NCBI GenBank assembly: GCA_944364615.1 | Contig: CALVWF010000008.1 | Span: forward strand, 21,745-85,744 | Direction: 5' to 3' | DNA from: an uncultured Clostridia bacterium | GTDB lineage: Bacteria; Bacillota; Clostridia; Christensenellales; CAG-314 | Length of the DNA: 64,000 nucleotides | Shown here: positions 1-9,004 of the stretch, piece by piece | Numbering within the stretch: position 1 is the stretch's first letter | How the letters are laid out: every line of letters starts with the position of its first letter | Notes under the pieces: model-generated | Seen by the model: only the letters and a program-made list of their open reading frames with translations | Database searches by the model: none | Told to the model about the DNA's origin: nothing | Program-made: the position numbers and the translations under genes

Positions 1-672
1 TACGCAATTTTGATAGACGTCACTGTGTTTTCCGTTCATTACCTGTGCCGTAAGAGTGGGAAACAAATTGGAAATCACGGAAATTGCACCTTTTGCCGAC
101 AAACTCTCGATATATTGAGGCAACAGAGCGTCGTCACCGCACAGCACATCGATACCGTCGACCGACAGTTGCTTTGCTTTTTCGACGTTCACGCATTGCT
201 TTACGTGAGTGACGTTCGGAAATTTCCGACACCCGCCGATCTGTCGCAACGTCAGACAGTAACCGCTTCTCGAAGGCACGTTGTACAGTATCACGGGCAA
301 AGACGTGCATTTGCAGATGCTTTCTATATGTCGTACGTATCCCTCTTCCGTGCATTTGCTGTAATAGGGGGGCGAAACCAGCAGTGCGTCTGCCCCTTCC
401 GCCGTGGCGTACACAGCCTGTTTTACCGCCTGATCCGTGGACGGCGAACTTATGCCCGCTATAAGCGTACATCCGTCGAGACGGCTGCGGCAGAATCTTA
501 AAAGGTTTATTTTTTCTCTGTGTGACAGTAACGTGCTTTCGCCCGTAGTGCCTGCTACCACAAAGGAAGTCACATCGTGAAGTATTTGAAAATCAAGCAG
601 TTTTTCGAGGGATCTGTAACATATTTTTCCGTTAACGAATGGCGTTGCAAGTGCGGTAGTCAACCCGTTCAT
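1..672 (-). CDS. dapA: 4-hydroxy-tetrahydrodipicolinate synthase, 3' end beyond the window
   Basis: The enzyme condenses aspartate semialdehyde with pyruvate, the first committed step of DAP/lysine synthesis, in the cytoplasm. The minus frame is open from ATG at 672 to base 1, showing 224 of about 290 residues. Seen: the GTTGES motif (residues 41-46), YNVPSR (130-135, the tyrosine of the catalytic triad), and the Schiff-base lysine expected at K158 in HVKQC, where most family members read IKEA. The ATG overlaps the asd stop as ATGA, so asd and dapA are translationally coupled. The 3' end is cut by the window edge, not by mutation. Confidence 0.93.
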   Translation of the reverse strand, partial: MNGLTTALATPFVNGKICYRSLEKLLDFQILHDVTSFVVAGTTGESTLLSHREKINLLRFCRSRLDGCTLIAGISSPSTDQAVKQAVYATAEGADALLVSPPYYSKCTEEGYVRHIESICKCTSLPVILYNVPSRSGYCLTLRQIGGCRKFPNVTHVKQCVNVEKAKQLSVDGIDVLCGDDALLPQYIESLSAKGAISVISNLFPTLTAQVMNGKHSDVYQNCV

Positions 673-1646
673 TGTTGTCTTCTCCTTAAAACGTTTATAA
701 GTATTTCGTAAGCGTTGTACGCCGCGCCTCTCAAAAGGTTGTCTGCGGTAATAAAGCAGTTGAAACAGTCGTCGCGATACAGGTCTCTGACAATGCGTCC
801 TACACTTACAAAGGGTGTTCCTCTTACCGAAATAGGCATCGGGTAAAGATTGTTTTCGGTGTCATCGGTAAGAAGTATGTTGCGTGTGGAAATAAAATCA
901 CGTCGTAACGTTTCGATATCGGGCATTTTGTTCAGTTGTATGTTTGCGCTGATGCAATGTCCCACGCTGACAGGCACCCTGACGGCAATGCAACTTATTT
1001 CTATTTTGCTGTCGAGTATTTTCTGCGTTTCATTTACCACCTTCATTTCTTCGTTGGTGTAACCGTTGGCGTTGAAACGGTCTATATGAGGTATTACATT
1101 GTCGTAAATGGGGTGTACAAAACTTTTCAGTTTGCCGTAACCGTGTTTTTGCGTCAGGTCTTCGAGTGCCTCTCTGCCCGCTCCGCTTACAGCCTGGTAG
1201 GTGCTTGCCACAACGCGTCTGATTCCGTACTTCTTTACGGCGTTTAGCGCGGTGACCAACTGTATGGTAGTGCAGTTGGGATTTGCGATTATGTTGTCGG
1301 TTGCTCTGACGCTGTCGCCGTTGACGTCCCACACGACAAGGGGAACTTTGTCGTTCATTCGGTAGGCTTTGCTGTTGTCGATACACAGCGTGCCGTTTGC
1401 GGACAGTTGCGGAATGTATTTCAACGCCGTTTCTTCGTTGGCAGTAAATATTGCCGCATCGGGACGATGTTGCAAAAGTTGAGTTACCGGCAACACTCTG
1501 ACTTTTCGGTTCTGTATGGTGATTGTAGTTCCTGCCGATTTGTCGGCGAATGCAAGAAACTTCGCATTGAAGTCTGAAGCGCTGAACACATCGGCAAGTT
1601 TATTTCCCACAAGACCTGTTGCTCCTACAATGGCTATTGTTTTCAA
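669..1646 (-). CDS. asd: aspartate-semialdehyde dehydrogenase
   Basis: This enzyme reduces aspartyl phosphate to aspartate semialdehyde with NADPH and feeds DapA directly. The 325-residue protein starts with a Rossmann glycine motif GATGLVG (8-14), has the catalytic cysteine in NPNCTTIQ (Cys125), and carries the C-terminal GHC segment expected of the dimerisation domain. The start is TTG at 1646, seven bases after a strong AAAGGAG; no nearby ATG fits. It overlaps dapA by four bases. The 5' leader (1647-1850) shows no lysine riboswitch I can recognise. Confidence 0.95.
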   Translation of the reverse strand: MKTIAIVGATGLVGNKLADVFSASDFNAKFLAFADKSAGTTITIQNRKVRVLPVTQLLQHRPDAAIFTANEETALKYIPQLSANGTLCIDNSKAYRMNDKVPLVVWDVNGDSVRATDNIIANPNCTTIQLVTALNAVKKYGIRRVVASTYQAVSGAGREALEDLTQKHGYGKLKSFVHPIYDNVIPHIDRFNANGYTNEEMKVVNETQKILDSKIEISCIAVRVPVSVGHCISANIQLNKMPDIETLRRDFISTRNILLTDDTENNLYPMPISVRGTPFVSVGRIVRDLYRDDCFNCFITADNLLRGAAYNAYEILINVLRRRQQ

Positions 1647-1889
1647 TAAATTCTCCTTTTTTACTTTGTAATATAAAATACTACGAAAAATTTATTCTCA
1701 ACACACGCTTGCGATTTATTTTGTGAAAGTTTTTTGTTCAAACAGTGCAAATTTATTTGTATTATATTCTTTTTTTTGTTATACTGTTACGGTAAATAAG
1801 GTTTATTTAAGAAACGATATTTATTATATACACGTTAAATCAGGTTTACCGTGCGTTTCTGTCGGTTAAACCGCTTTAAGGAGTTGGAA

Positions 1890-2816
1890 ATGAAGTTTAA
1901 GGACGTATTGCTTGACAACGAACGAAACGGACATCTTACCAAAAGACTCAACCGTTTGTCCGGCTGGAAATTTTTCCTTGTGCTGTGGCGCAACAATATG
2001 GGCAGAGTGCTTTTGCTCAATTTTTTGGTGCTGATTTTTGCATTGCCTGTCATAGGGTTAAACCTGTGGGGTAATGTGCTTATATCCGAATTGCAGGTCA
2101 CTTTGCCTTACTACGGATCGTTCGGAATGGGTACAGGCGTTTGGACGGGCGTAATAGACGTTTACAATTCACGGGTAATGGAGATAAATCACCAGACCGC
2201 ATTGCTGTGTCTTGCGGGAGCGTTGTTGCTCTGCCTTGTGCTCAGCGGTGTGTTCGCGGTTTTACGCGATTCCTTCTGGATAGGTCAGTTGCGTATAATC
2301 AAGCCCTTTATGATGGGCGTCAAGGCTAATTTCCTGTACGCGTTTGTGTCTACCTGTCTGATAGCGGGCAGCGTGTACGGATTGTTCGAATTTTACTGGT
2401 GGACAAGTTCGGTGTTGGCTCAGTGGCTGTCTATAGTGCTTACGGTGTTGCTGTCGCTGGTGGCTCTTTTGCTTGCCATGTATCTGTTTATACTGTGCTC
2501 CGTCACCGTTACCTACAAACAGTCGGTCAGACAGAACCTCAAGGACAGTTGGTTGCTCATGTGGCTCAATCCGATTCCCAACCTGTTCCATTTCGTGGCT
2601 TGTCTGTTGCCTGTCATTCTTGTGGTACTGGTCGGATTTAACTTTACCGGATTGTTCGGTATGGTTGTTCTGATGTTTATATTTATGGTGGGAGCATTCT
2701 ACATTCCCTTTGTATGGCAGACATTTATGATGCGTACGTTTGCTTTGTTCCATCCTGTTGCTGTCAACAAGAAGGGCGAAACGATCGTCAAGAAAACGTC
2801 AGAACAGGGGGCTTGA
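1890..2816 (+). CDS. DUF624-like integral membrane protein
   Basis: A 308-residue membrane protein of unknown role. It has a basic, soluble N-terminus (about 35 residues) followed by roughly six hydrophobic segments, the first around residues 36-60. The short segment with LNPIPNL before the last membrane pair resembles YesL/DUF624 proteins, which often sit near sugar transport genes; no sugar operon is present here. The start is ATG 1890, six bases after AAGGAG (1878-1883); an upstream in-frame start at 1851 has no ribosome site. One base separates its stop from the methyltransferase start, so they are co-transcribed. The family call is by hydropathy pattern, so moderate. Confidence 0.6.
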   Translation: MKFKDVLLDNERNGHLTKRLNRLSGWKFFLVLWRNNMGRVLLLNFLVLIFALPVIGLNLWGNVLISELQVTLPYYGSFGMGTGVWTGVIDVYNSRVMEINHQTALLCLAGALLLCLVLSGVFAVLRDSFWIGQLRIIKPFMMGVKANFLYAFVSTCLIAGSVYGLFEFYWWTSSVLAQWLSIVLTVLLSLVALLLAMYLFILCSVTVTYKQSVRQNLKDSWLLMWLNPIPNLFHFVACLLPVILVVLVGFNFTGLFGMVVLMFIFMVGAFYIPFVWQTFMMRTFALFHPVAVNKKGETIVKKTSEQGA

Positions 2817-2817
2817 C

Positions 2818-3534
2818 ATGAACGCCTATTCCGCTCTTGCGGACTACTACGAAATATTTTCCGACAAAGATTGCGACTACGAAAGTTGGTCGCAATATTT
2901 GTATTTATTGCTCAGACGTCACGGTTGTGCAAAGGGTGCGGACGTAGCCTGCGGCACAGGCAAAATGACACGTCTGCTTGCCGCTAAGGGGTTTAAAGTC
3001 GTCGGAATAGACAACAGCGAAGAAATGCTTGCTCAGGCAATGTCGGCGGGCAGAGCGACTTACGTCCGTCAGGATATGACGGAACTGCTACTGCCGCACA
3101 AAGCGGACTTCATCACCTGCGTAAACGACGGAACAAATTATTTAAACGCTAAGAAGACGGAAATTTTCTTTAAAAGAGTTGCAGACAATCTGAGAACGGG
3201 CGGTGTTTTTGTATTTGACATTTCCACTCCCTACAAATTCAGCAACAAGATTGCCGACAACGTCTTTTACATCGACAACGACGACGTAACCTGCCTTTGG
3301 TGTAACCGCACGGAAAAAGACAAGGTGACAATGGACCTTACGTTTTTCGTACGAGAAGGGGATTTGTACAGGCGCAGTGACGAAAGACATGTGCAGTATA
3401 TACACGGCGTAAAGGACTTGTCCGAGCGATTGGACAAATGCGGATTCGATGTGTTGAGCGTAACGGACAGTTACAGCGACCGACCGCTCAAAGAAGACAG
3501 CCTCAGGGCTACATTTGCGGCGGTAAAGAGATAA
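2818..3534 (+). CDS. class I SAM-dependent methyltransferase
   Basis: A 238-residue protein with the Rossmann-fold methyltransferase signature: motif I reads VACGTGKMTRLL (about residues 43-54), motif II VVGIDNSEEML follows, and an aspartate-rich post-motif (FDISTPYKF) lies near residue 135. It opens with ALADYYEIF, typical of the small-molecule methyltransferases annotated as methyltransferase domain 11/25. The substrate cannot be read from the sequence. The start at 2818 is one base after the preceding stop; a longer frame beginning at 2740 would overlap the membrane gene by 77 bases and is rejected. hslO follows 10 bases downstream. Confidence 0.8.
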   Translation: MNAYSALADYYEIFSDKDCDYESWSQYLYLLLRRHGCAKGADVACGTGKMTRLLAAKGFKVVGIDNSEEMLAQAMSAGRATYVRQDMTELLLPHKADFITCVNDGTNYLNAKKTEIFFKRVADNLRTGGVFVFDISTPYKFSNKIADNVFYIDNDDVTCLWCNRTEKDKVTMDLTFFVREGDLYRRSDERHVQYIHGVKDLSERLDKCGFDVLSVTDSYSDRPLKEDSLRATFAAVKR

Positions 3535-3544
3535 GAGGTGCTAT

Positions 3545-4426
3545 ATGCCTGATATTTTACAAAAAGCGATAATAGACAATCAGATTACGGTACTGGCGTT
3601 GAACAGTACGTCATCGGTAAACAAAGCCATCAAACTACATGACCTGTCGCCCGTGGCAGCAGCGGCTTTGGGACGTACGCTGACGGTTACGGCGTTGATG
3701 GCAAGCGGATTTAAAAATCCGACGGATTACGTGACGGCGGTGGTTAAAGGCAACGGACCGATAGGCAGTATCACGGCCTGCGCCGACGGTAAAGGAAACG
3801 TTAAAGGATGCGTGGACAACAATGCCGTGGAAACAACACTGCGCGAAGACGGACACCTCGATGTAGGCGGTGCGGTAGGTAAGACAGGCAAAATCACCGT
3901 TATAAAAAACATCGGACTGAAACAGCCTTACATCGGTACAAGCAACCTGATTACAGGGGAAATTGCGGAGGATTTTGCCAATTACTTTGCCGTTTCCGAA
4001 CAGCAGCCGTGCGCGGTGTCTTTGGGCGTGAAACTTGCCAAGGGAAAGTGCGTCGCGGCAGGCGGACTGCTTATACAGGTACTGCCTCAGTGCGGTGAAG
4101 AACTGCTGTCCGAGGTGGAAAAACGTGCAGGAATGATAAAGGAAATAAGCAACAGTTTTTATACCACTCCCGACCCGAGACAGGTCATTGACAACATTTT
4201 CGGCGATTTGCCCGATGTGGTGTACGCCCTGCCTTCTTCCGTGCGGTACAAGTGCGACTGCAACATTTCGCGCATACGCCGACTTGTGCTGTCGCTGGGC
4301 AGACAGGAAGCATTCGACATAGTCAAAGAACAAGGTTGCATAGAAGTGCAGTGCCATTTCTGCGGCAAGAAATACAGACTGGAACAGCAGGACGTGGAAC
4401 AACTTTTTGACAAAAAATCCAAGTAA
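3545..4426 (+). CDS. hslO: Hsp33 redox-activated chaperone
   Basis: A cytoplasmic holdase that is switched on when oxidation releases zinc from four cysteines. The 293-residue protein has the full-length family layout: an N-terminal substrate-binding domain, a linker, and a C-terminal zinc domain with Cys237-x-Cys239 and Cys270-x2-Cys273 (CHFC), all four ligands present. The start ATG follows GAGGTG. It is the third gene of a tight cluster after the methyltransferase and is followed by a hairpin at 4431-4464 that probably reduces readthrough into the next gene. Confidence 0.96.
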   Translation: MPDILQKAIIDNQITVLALNSTSSVNKAIKLHDLSPVAAAALGRTLTVTALMASGFKNPTDYVTAVVKGNGPIGSITACADGKGNVKGCVDNNAVETTLREDGHLDVGGAVGKTGKITVIKNIGLKQPYIGTSNLITGEIAEDFANYFAVSEQQPCAVSLGVKLAKGKCVAAGGLLIQVLPQCGEELLSEVEKRAGMIKEISNSFYTTPDPRQVIDNIFGDLPDVVYALPSSVRYKCDCNISRIRRLVLSLGRQEAFDIVKEQGCIEVQCHFCGKKYRLEQQDVEQLFDKKSK

Positions 4427-4430
4427 TCCG

Positions 4431-4464
4431 CAACAATGCTCCCGAAAACGGGGGCTGTTGTTTT
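4431..4464 (+). terminator. intrinsic terminator after hslO
   Basis: CAACA and GCTCCC arms pair with GGGGGC and TGTTG around a GAAAA-type loop, with a two-base bulge, followed by TTTT. The T-run is short, so attenuation rather than full termination is likely; the next gene starts only 12 bases later. Confidence 0.5.
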
Positions 4465-4475
4465 AAAGGTGACTG

Positions 4476-6254
4476 ATGATAGTTTTAGAGGAAAAAACTT
4501 ACATAAAACTTGCAATGAAATTCGCGTCGGAAAGTAAGTGGCGCACTTCCTTGCTGTATTTTTCCAAATGTGACTGTTACGAGAGTTACCTCAACCGACT
4601 GTTGCTGTTGATGAACGCAAGAGAGTCGTGGCTGTTTCTGAAGTTGCTGAACACGGCACGCTGCAAATTTCAGCAAACGCACAATCTGTTTGGCGATCTC
4701 AATCTTTATTCGACGGAGTTGTGGAGAGCGATAATCAGAAAAATCGTGCCCGACAAATCCCTGTACGCAATGGACAAGAGCAAGGTTTCCGCAAATCCGT
4801 CGCTGATTTTGGACAGACAACTGTTTGAATTTATTGACGATGACGAAGGCTTTTCCTTCCGTGAAATGCTGGATATTTTGCAATCGGAAGACAACGGAAC
4901 AATGTTTGCGGTCAATTCGCCCGAGCATTACGCATTTCTGCACAGAAAAATTGCCTACTATTCCATAAACGGCGAGTTTGAAAAGGCGGAAAAGGTCAAG
5001 GACGAAGTGTTACAACTCAAAACCGACTATCTGCCCGCTACGGAAATGAAACTGCTGATATATTTTCAGCGAAGACAGTTTGACAAAGCGCTTGAAATTG
5101 CGGAAAAGATCTGGCAAAACGAAGACATTTCCGAAAGCACGGCAATATTCTGTATGGTCACGTTCATAACTGCGGGAAGCAGGGTGTCCGAGGTGAAGCG
5201 TATGCTCGCTTGGCTGTTGCAACGAGAAAACCTGTCGGTCAACACCGTGGAAGAGTGTATGAAGTTTGCCAACGACGCAACGGAAGATCCCGAAACGGCA
5301 ATGGATTTTTTTGACAGACTGAGCGACGATTTTCTGGAAACTTACGGAATGACGGCAATGCAACAGTATGCGCTTATGTGCGCCAACAGCAAAGACACCG
5401 AGACGGCTTGCGACACATTGATAGACCTGATACGCATGCTGCCTGAACATTTCATCAACAGACTGTATTTAAATCTGTTGCGCGAAGGAAATGCCGAGTA
5501 TCTGACCGTCAGCAATCCGTACGGTATAAATGCCGTGTTGCGCAGATACTGCGTAAAAACGCTTACGCAGTTTATCGCCGGCGCAGACAAACATTTTCAA
5601 CTCGTTTCCGACTGTGTGCTGGCGTTGATGTACTGCGTCAACAGCGAAAACGCCGAAAAAACTCTTGCGGAAGACAGCGAATATTTCCGTATAGTGATGC
5701 GCGACAAAATGTCACCCGCAAGTCGCGTCGAATACACGAGGTTGTGTGACAATGCACTGGAAAAATTGTGTGACGTGGCAACAAAAACGCAACTTGAAGA
5801 ACTGTGCGAACAAGTGTTGTCGGACAGCAATACGCTGATTTCCTGTGCCGCTGAAATAATTGCGGGCTGTATCGGAAAGGGACAAACGGACAGCAAATTT
5901 GTCGGATTTGCTTCGCTTATGCTGGACCTTTCCCCGTTTGCGTGGGCAGCGGGAGACAAAAACGCAAGCAGATTTCTTGCCATGCTCAACTGCGACGGCA
6001 ACAGAGCGTCGGAGTACGGCAGAAAGGCAATGCTGTTTTATAAACTTGCGTCACAGCGTCTTGAAGGTATTCCCCCTCACAGCGCATTGTTTGCTTTTGC
6101 GCACCTGTTCAACGTCAGAGTAAGCAAACGAGTCGTCGAAACTTTTGTAAAGGGAAATGACGAGTTTCTGACTGAACAAGCGTGGGAAACTCTGAGAAAT
6201 ATTGCCGATGAAGTAACGTCCCTGTGTTCCGAGGAAAAGGACGGCAGTGTCTGA
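4476..6254 (+). CDS. helical, TPR-like protein of unknown function
   Basis: I do not recognise this 592-residue protein. It has no signal peptide or membrane helix and reads as all-alpha. Pairs such as FEKAEKVKDEVLQLK and FDKALEIAEKIWQNE, about 35 residues apart near residues 165-215, look like tetratricopeptide hairpins, suggesting a protein-interaction scaffold for at least the N-terminal half. The rest is helical, Cys-containing and without an obvious catalytic motif. The ATG lies five bases after AAAGGTG. It is co-oriented with hslO and ends convergently three bases from the next gene; its terminator lies inside that gene. Confidence 0.75.
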   Translation: MIVLEEKTYIKLAMKFASESKWRTSLLYFSKCDCYESYLNRLLLLMNARESWLFLKLLNTARCKFQQTHNLFGDLNLYSTELWRAIIRKIVPDKSLYAMDKSKVSANPSLILDRQLFEFIDDDEGFSFREMLDILQSEDNGTMFAVNSPEHYAFLHRKIAYYSINGEFEKAEKVKDEVLQLKTDYLPATEMKLLIYFQRRQFDKALEIAEKIWQNEDISESTAIFCMVTFITAGSRVSEVKRMLAWLLQRENLSVNTVEECMKFANDATEDPETAMDFFDRLSDDFLETYGMTAMQQYALMCANSKDTETACDTLIDLIRMLPEHFINRLYLNLLREGNAEYLTVSNPYGINAVLRRYCVKTLTQFIAGADKHFQLVSDCVLALMYCVNSENAEKTLAEDSEYFRIVMRDKMSPASRVEYTRLCDNALEKLCDVATKTQLEELCEQVLSDSNTLISCAAEIIAGCIGKGQTDSKFVGFASLMLDLSPFAWAAGDKNASRFLAMLNCDGNRASEYGRKAMLFYKLASQRLEGIPPHSALFAFAHLFNVRVSKRVVETFVKGNDEFLTEQAWETLRNIADEVTSLCSEEKDGSV

Positions 6255-6256
6255 AT

Positions 6257-7252
6257 TTAAAATTGTTTTTTACAGTCTGCGTTTTTATTGCGGACTGTTT
6301 TTTTTACCGTCAGTTTTATTCCGCAACATATAAGCACAAACAGTCCGAGCAGTGCTATAAACGGGTAGCAGTATCTTACTATTGCGTCGTAACCGCCGAC
6401 AGACAGAATTGCCGCAACGCAAAGTATTGCCATTGTTGAAAAGTTGCCGTCGTGCGTTAGTGCGGTCAACTCCTGACAAAGAGGGTATAAATTGGCAAGT
6501 GCGGAAGTTATAATCGCAAGATATAACGAGACTGTTCCCCATATCGAAAGCAGACCGTTGTCGCTTATCATCCACAGCAACGGCAAAGGTTGAGTGCATG
6601 ACAGTGCGGACAGTCGCGAGGAAATAAAGGCTATAAGCAGTGTTACGAGAAAAGTCACCGCAATACCTACCGTGTAACCCTTTGTGTTGCGTGTGCAACT
6701 TCCCAGCACCGCAAGACACATTACAAAGTTGAACAGAGCGTAAACAAGCGGTTTGTCCGGTCTTGTCACGGTAACCCTGTCGGTCTGAGGGGGTAAAACA
6801 GTAACAGCGACAAGCAAGAATACCACAATGAACGGAACGGCAAGGTTGCTGAATTTCTGTATGCCTTTTTCTCCGAAGCGCATTATCGCCACGCATACAA
6901 AGCAGGTTACCACCGCCCCGACGGGCAGGTCGAGAGCACCCGTAAACATTTCGAAACAGTCGTTTGCCGCGGCAAGCATCGTAGTGAGGGAAACGAGGTA
7001 GCACGCCGCGAAAAGCCATCTTGTAAATGACGGAGTGTCTGCATTTAAAATGTCGGTCATCGTGTATGCGCCTGTCTGTCTGCAACGGGCGGTAACGACC
7101 GTACAGCATATTGCAAATACCACCGCGAAAATAAGATATTCCGTAACGGAAGAAGAGGGGAAAAACAGTGCGATTTCCTTTCCTCCTACAAAACCTGCGC
7201 CGATTACCGCTCCGCACAGCAGTGTTATTCCGTTGAGATCGTGTTTGTTCAT
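6257..7252 (-). CDS. YkvI-like membrane protein (LeuT/APC-type fold)
   Basis: A 331-residue membrane protein with about ten hydrophobic segments. It opens with GAVIGAGFVGGKEIALFF, the broken first helix typical of amino-acid/polyamine/Nramp-like carriers and of B. subtilis YkvI. Later segments contain LAAANDCFEMF and a C-terminal basic tail. Substrate unknown. I chose ATG at 7252; a TTG at 7282 is possible but neither has a clear ribosome site. It lies downstream of the ABC importer in the same orientation, but a 12-bp hairpin separates them, so it may be transcribed on its own. Confidence 0.75.
   Translation of the reverse strand: MNKHDLNGITLLCGAVIGAGFVGGKEIALFFPSSSVTEYLIFAVVFAICCTVVTARCRQTGAYTMTDILNADTPSFTRWLFAACYLVSLTTMLAAANDCFEMFTGALDLPVGAVVTCFVCVAIMRFGEKGIQKFSNLAVPFIVVFLLVAVTVLPPQTDRVTVTRPDKPLVYALFNFVMCLAVLGSCTRNTKGYTVGIAVTFLVTLLIAFISSRLSALSCTQPLPLLWMISDNGLLSIWGTVSLYLAIITSALANLYPLCQELTALTHDGNFSTMAILCVAAILSVGGYDAIVRYCYPFIALLGLFVLICCGIKLTVKKTVRNKNADCKKQF
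6272..6306 (+). terminator. terminator for the 592-residue gene, inside the opposing gene
   Basis: ACAGTCTGC pairs with GCGGACTGT around a nine-base loop, followed by a run of eight T. It acts on the plus strand, yet its bases encode the last residues of the minus-strand YkvI-like protein. Confidence 0.8.
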
Positions 7253-7314
7253 AATAACTATTTTATTTGCGCTCCCCGTCAATTACCACTTTGTTACGGC
7301 ACAAAAAGAATAAA

Positions 7315-7346
7315 GTCGTCGCAGGGCAACAATGTGCCCTGCGACG
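7315..7346 (-). terminator. terminator downstream of the ABC importer operon
   Basis: A perfect 12-bp stem CGTCGCAGGGCA/TGCCCTGCGACG (7317-7328 with 7335-7346) with a six-base loop. Read on the minus strand it is followed by a T-rich tract interrupted by A and C, so termination is likely but perhaps incomplete. Confidence 0.7.
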
Positions 7347-7386
7347 TATATTACGACAGCGTAAAAAAAATACGTTGTCGGGATTG

Positions 7387-8196
7387 TCAATACTTATTTT
7401 TCAGCAGTAATTTTTCCGCTACTGCGACTATTGCGTACATTACTCCGGCAAGCGCGCACAGCAGAACGGTGCAACTCATTACCAGATCCAGGCGGAACGT
7501 CTGCGAGCCGTATACGAGCAGGTAACCCAGTCCTTCACGGCTGACGAGATATTCACCCATTATCGATCCCACCCAACTCATTCCTACATTTATTTTCAGT
7601 GTGGCGGTAAGTGTGGGCAGGTTTGCCGGTGCGACCAACTTGGTAAACGTCTGCAATTTCGTTGCGTGCATTGACTGCATCAGCAATATTTTGTTTTTGT
7701 CCGTTTCGCAAAATCCGTTCATCAGTGAAATGGCGGTTATTACCACGGATATAAGTACTGTCATCACTATAATGGAGTTTTTGCCCGTGCCCGCCCACAG
7801 AATAATCAGCGGACCGAGAGCGATTTTAGGCAGGCTGTTTATTACCACGAGGTAAGGTTCGAACACCTTTCTGACGTGAACGTTCCACCACAGCGCAACG
7901 GCGATGAGGTAACCGGCAACCGTTCCTATCACGTAACCTGCCACAGTTTCGTAAAGGCTTGCCCAGACGTGTTTCAGCAACTGACCGTCTGTGGTCATTG
8001 TTACTATCGTTTCCAAAACTCTTGAAGGACTGCTTGTCAGAAATACATCGATTGCTCCCGTTACGGCAAGCAGTTCCCACACTCCCAAAAACACCACAAG
8101 CAATCCGAGGCGCGCAACATGCACTGCAATTGCGGCTTTCTTTTTGTTTTTAAGATATTTGAGATGCTGTGGCGACAGCGCGGTGTTATTTTTCAT
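7387..8196 (-). CDS. ABC importer permease, NitT/TauT (SsuC/ThiX-like) family
   Basis: A 269-residue inner-membrane subunit with about six helices and the cytoplasmic EAA-type coupling segment NSLPKIALGPLIILWAGTG that docks on the ATPase. The first membrane helix begins near residue 26. It is the third gene of the operon (binding protein, ATPase, permease), and its ATG overlaps the ATPase stop as ATGA. The family transports small anions or thiamine-pyrimidine precursors; the sequence does not decide which. No TPP riboswitch or sulphur gene is nearby. Confidence 0.9.
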   Translation of the reverse strand: MKNNTALSPQHLKYLKNKKKAAIAVHVARLGLLVVFLGVWELLAVTGAIDVFLTSSPSRVLETIVTMTTDGQLLKHVWASLYETVAGYVIGTVAGYLIAVALWWNVHVRKVFEPYLVVINSLPKIALGPLIILWAGTGKNSIIVMTVLISVVITAISLMNGFCETDKNKILLMQSMHATKLQTFTKLVAPANLPTLTATLKINVGMSWVGSIMGEYLVSREGLGYLLVYGSQTFRLDLVMSCTVLLCALAGVMYAIVAVAEKLLLKNKY

Positions 8197-8948
8197 TTGT
8201 TGCCTCCGTTCAGGTAGTTGTACAGTATCTGGAACTGCGCGGAAAAGTCCTTGCTTTCACGACGTTTAAGGGGTGACGGAATGTCCTGAAGTCCCGTGAC
8301 GTGAGTGGCACGCAACGTTGATGGACGTGCGGTAAGTACGAAAATGACGTCCGCAAGTGAAATCGCTTCGGAAATGTCGTGCGTCACCAGTATTGCGGTT
8401 TTGTTTTCCTTACGGATTATGGAGTAGACATCCTCACACACGTTGAGCCTCGTCTGGTAGTCGAGTGCGGAAAAAGGTTCATCCAACAGCAGAATATCGG
8501 GACGTGTAGCCAGCGTGCGTATAAGAGCGGTGCGCTGTCTCATTCCTCCCGACAGTTGATTGGGGTAGTGTGTTTTAAATTCGCCCAATCCGTATTTTTC
8601 CATCAGAGTGTTGGCGTAGAGGTAATCCTCCTTGGATTTTTTGCCCAGTATTTCCAGTCCCAGAGTGATGTTTTTTTCTATTGTGCGCCACCCGAAAAGG
8701 TGGTCGTGCTGTAACATATATCCCACGGCGTTGGGATTGTCTGAAAGTATTTTGATTTGTCCGGACGTCGGTTTTATCAGTCGGCTTATGAGGGACAGAA
8801 CTGTGGTTTTACCGCAGCCGGACGGACCGAGTATTGCGGCAAACTGCCCTTTTTTGACAGCGAATGACAAATCTTCTATTGCAACGGTTTCCTGCGTGTC
8901 GGTGTAAAACACCTGTCGCACGTTTTCGAATATCAGTATATCTTGCAT
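8193..8948 (-). CDS. ABC importer ATPase, NitT/TauT (SsuB/TauB-like) family
   Basis: A 251-residue nucleotide-binding subunit. Seen in order: Walker A GPSGCGKTT, Q-loop (MLQHDHLF), signature LSGGMRQR, Walker B LLLDEPFSALD and the switch histidine in LVTHD. ATG 8948 follows CAGGAG with five bases; a longer frame to 8993 would run into the hairpin between this gene and the binding protein. It energises the permease encoded immediately downstream with a four-base overlap. Confidence 0.95.
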   Translation of the reverse strand: MQDILIFENVRQVFYTDTQETVAIEDLSFAVKKGQFAAILGPSGCGKTTVLSLISRLIKPTSGQIKILSDNPNAVGYMLQHDHLFGWRTIEKNITLGLEILGKKSKEDYLYANTLMEKYGLGEFKTHYPNQLSGGMRQRTALIRTLATRPDILLLDEPFSALDYQTRLNVCEDVYSIIRKENKTAILVTHDISEAISLADVIFVLTARPSTLRATHVTGLQDIPSPLKRRESKDFSAQFQILYNYLNGGNK

Positions 8949-8967
8949 GTTTTTCTCCTGTCTGATT

Positions 8968-8995
8968 CCGTGCCGCAGATTAATCTGCGGCACGG
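8968..8995. repeat. 28-base perfect palindrome between binding-protein and ATPase genes
   Basis: Arms CCGTGCCGCAGATT and AATCTGCGGCACGG are exactly complementary and there is no following T-run. In the operon mRNA it would cap the 3' end of the binding-protein message and shield it from exonucleases, a known way of making more binding protein than membrane subunits. Confidence 0.75.
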
Positions 8996-9004
8996 CTGTG
9001 TCTG

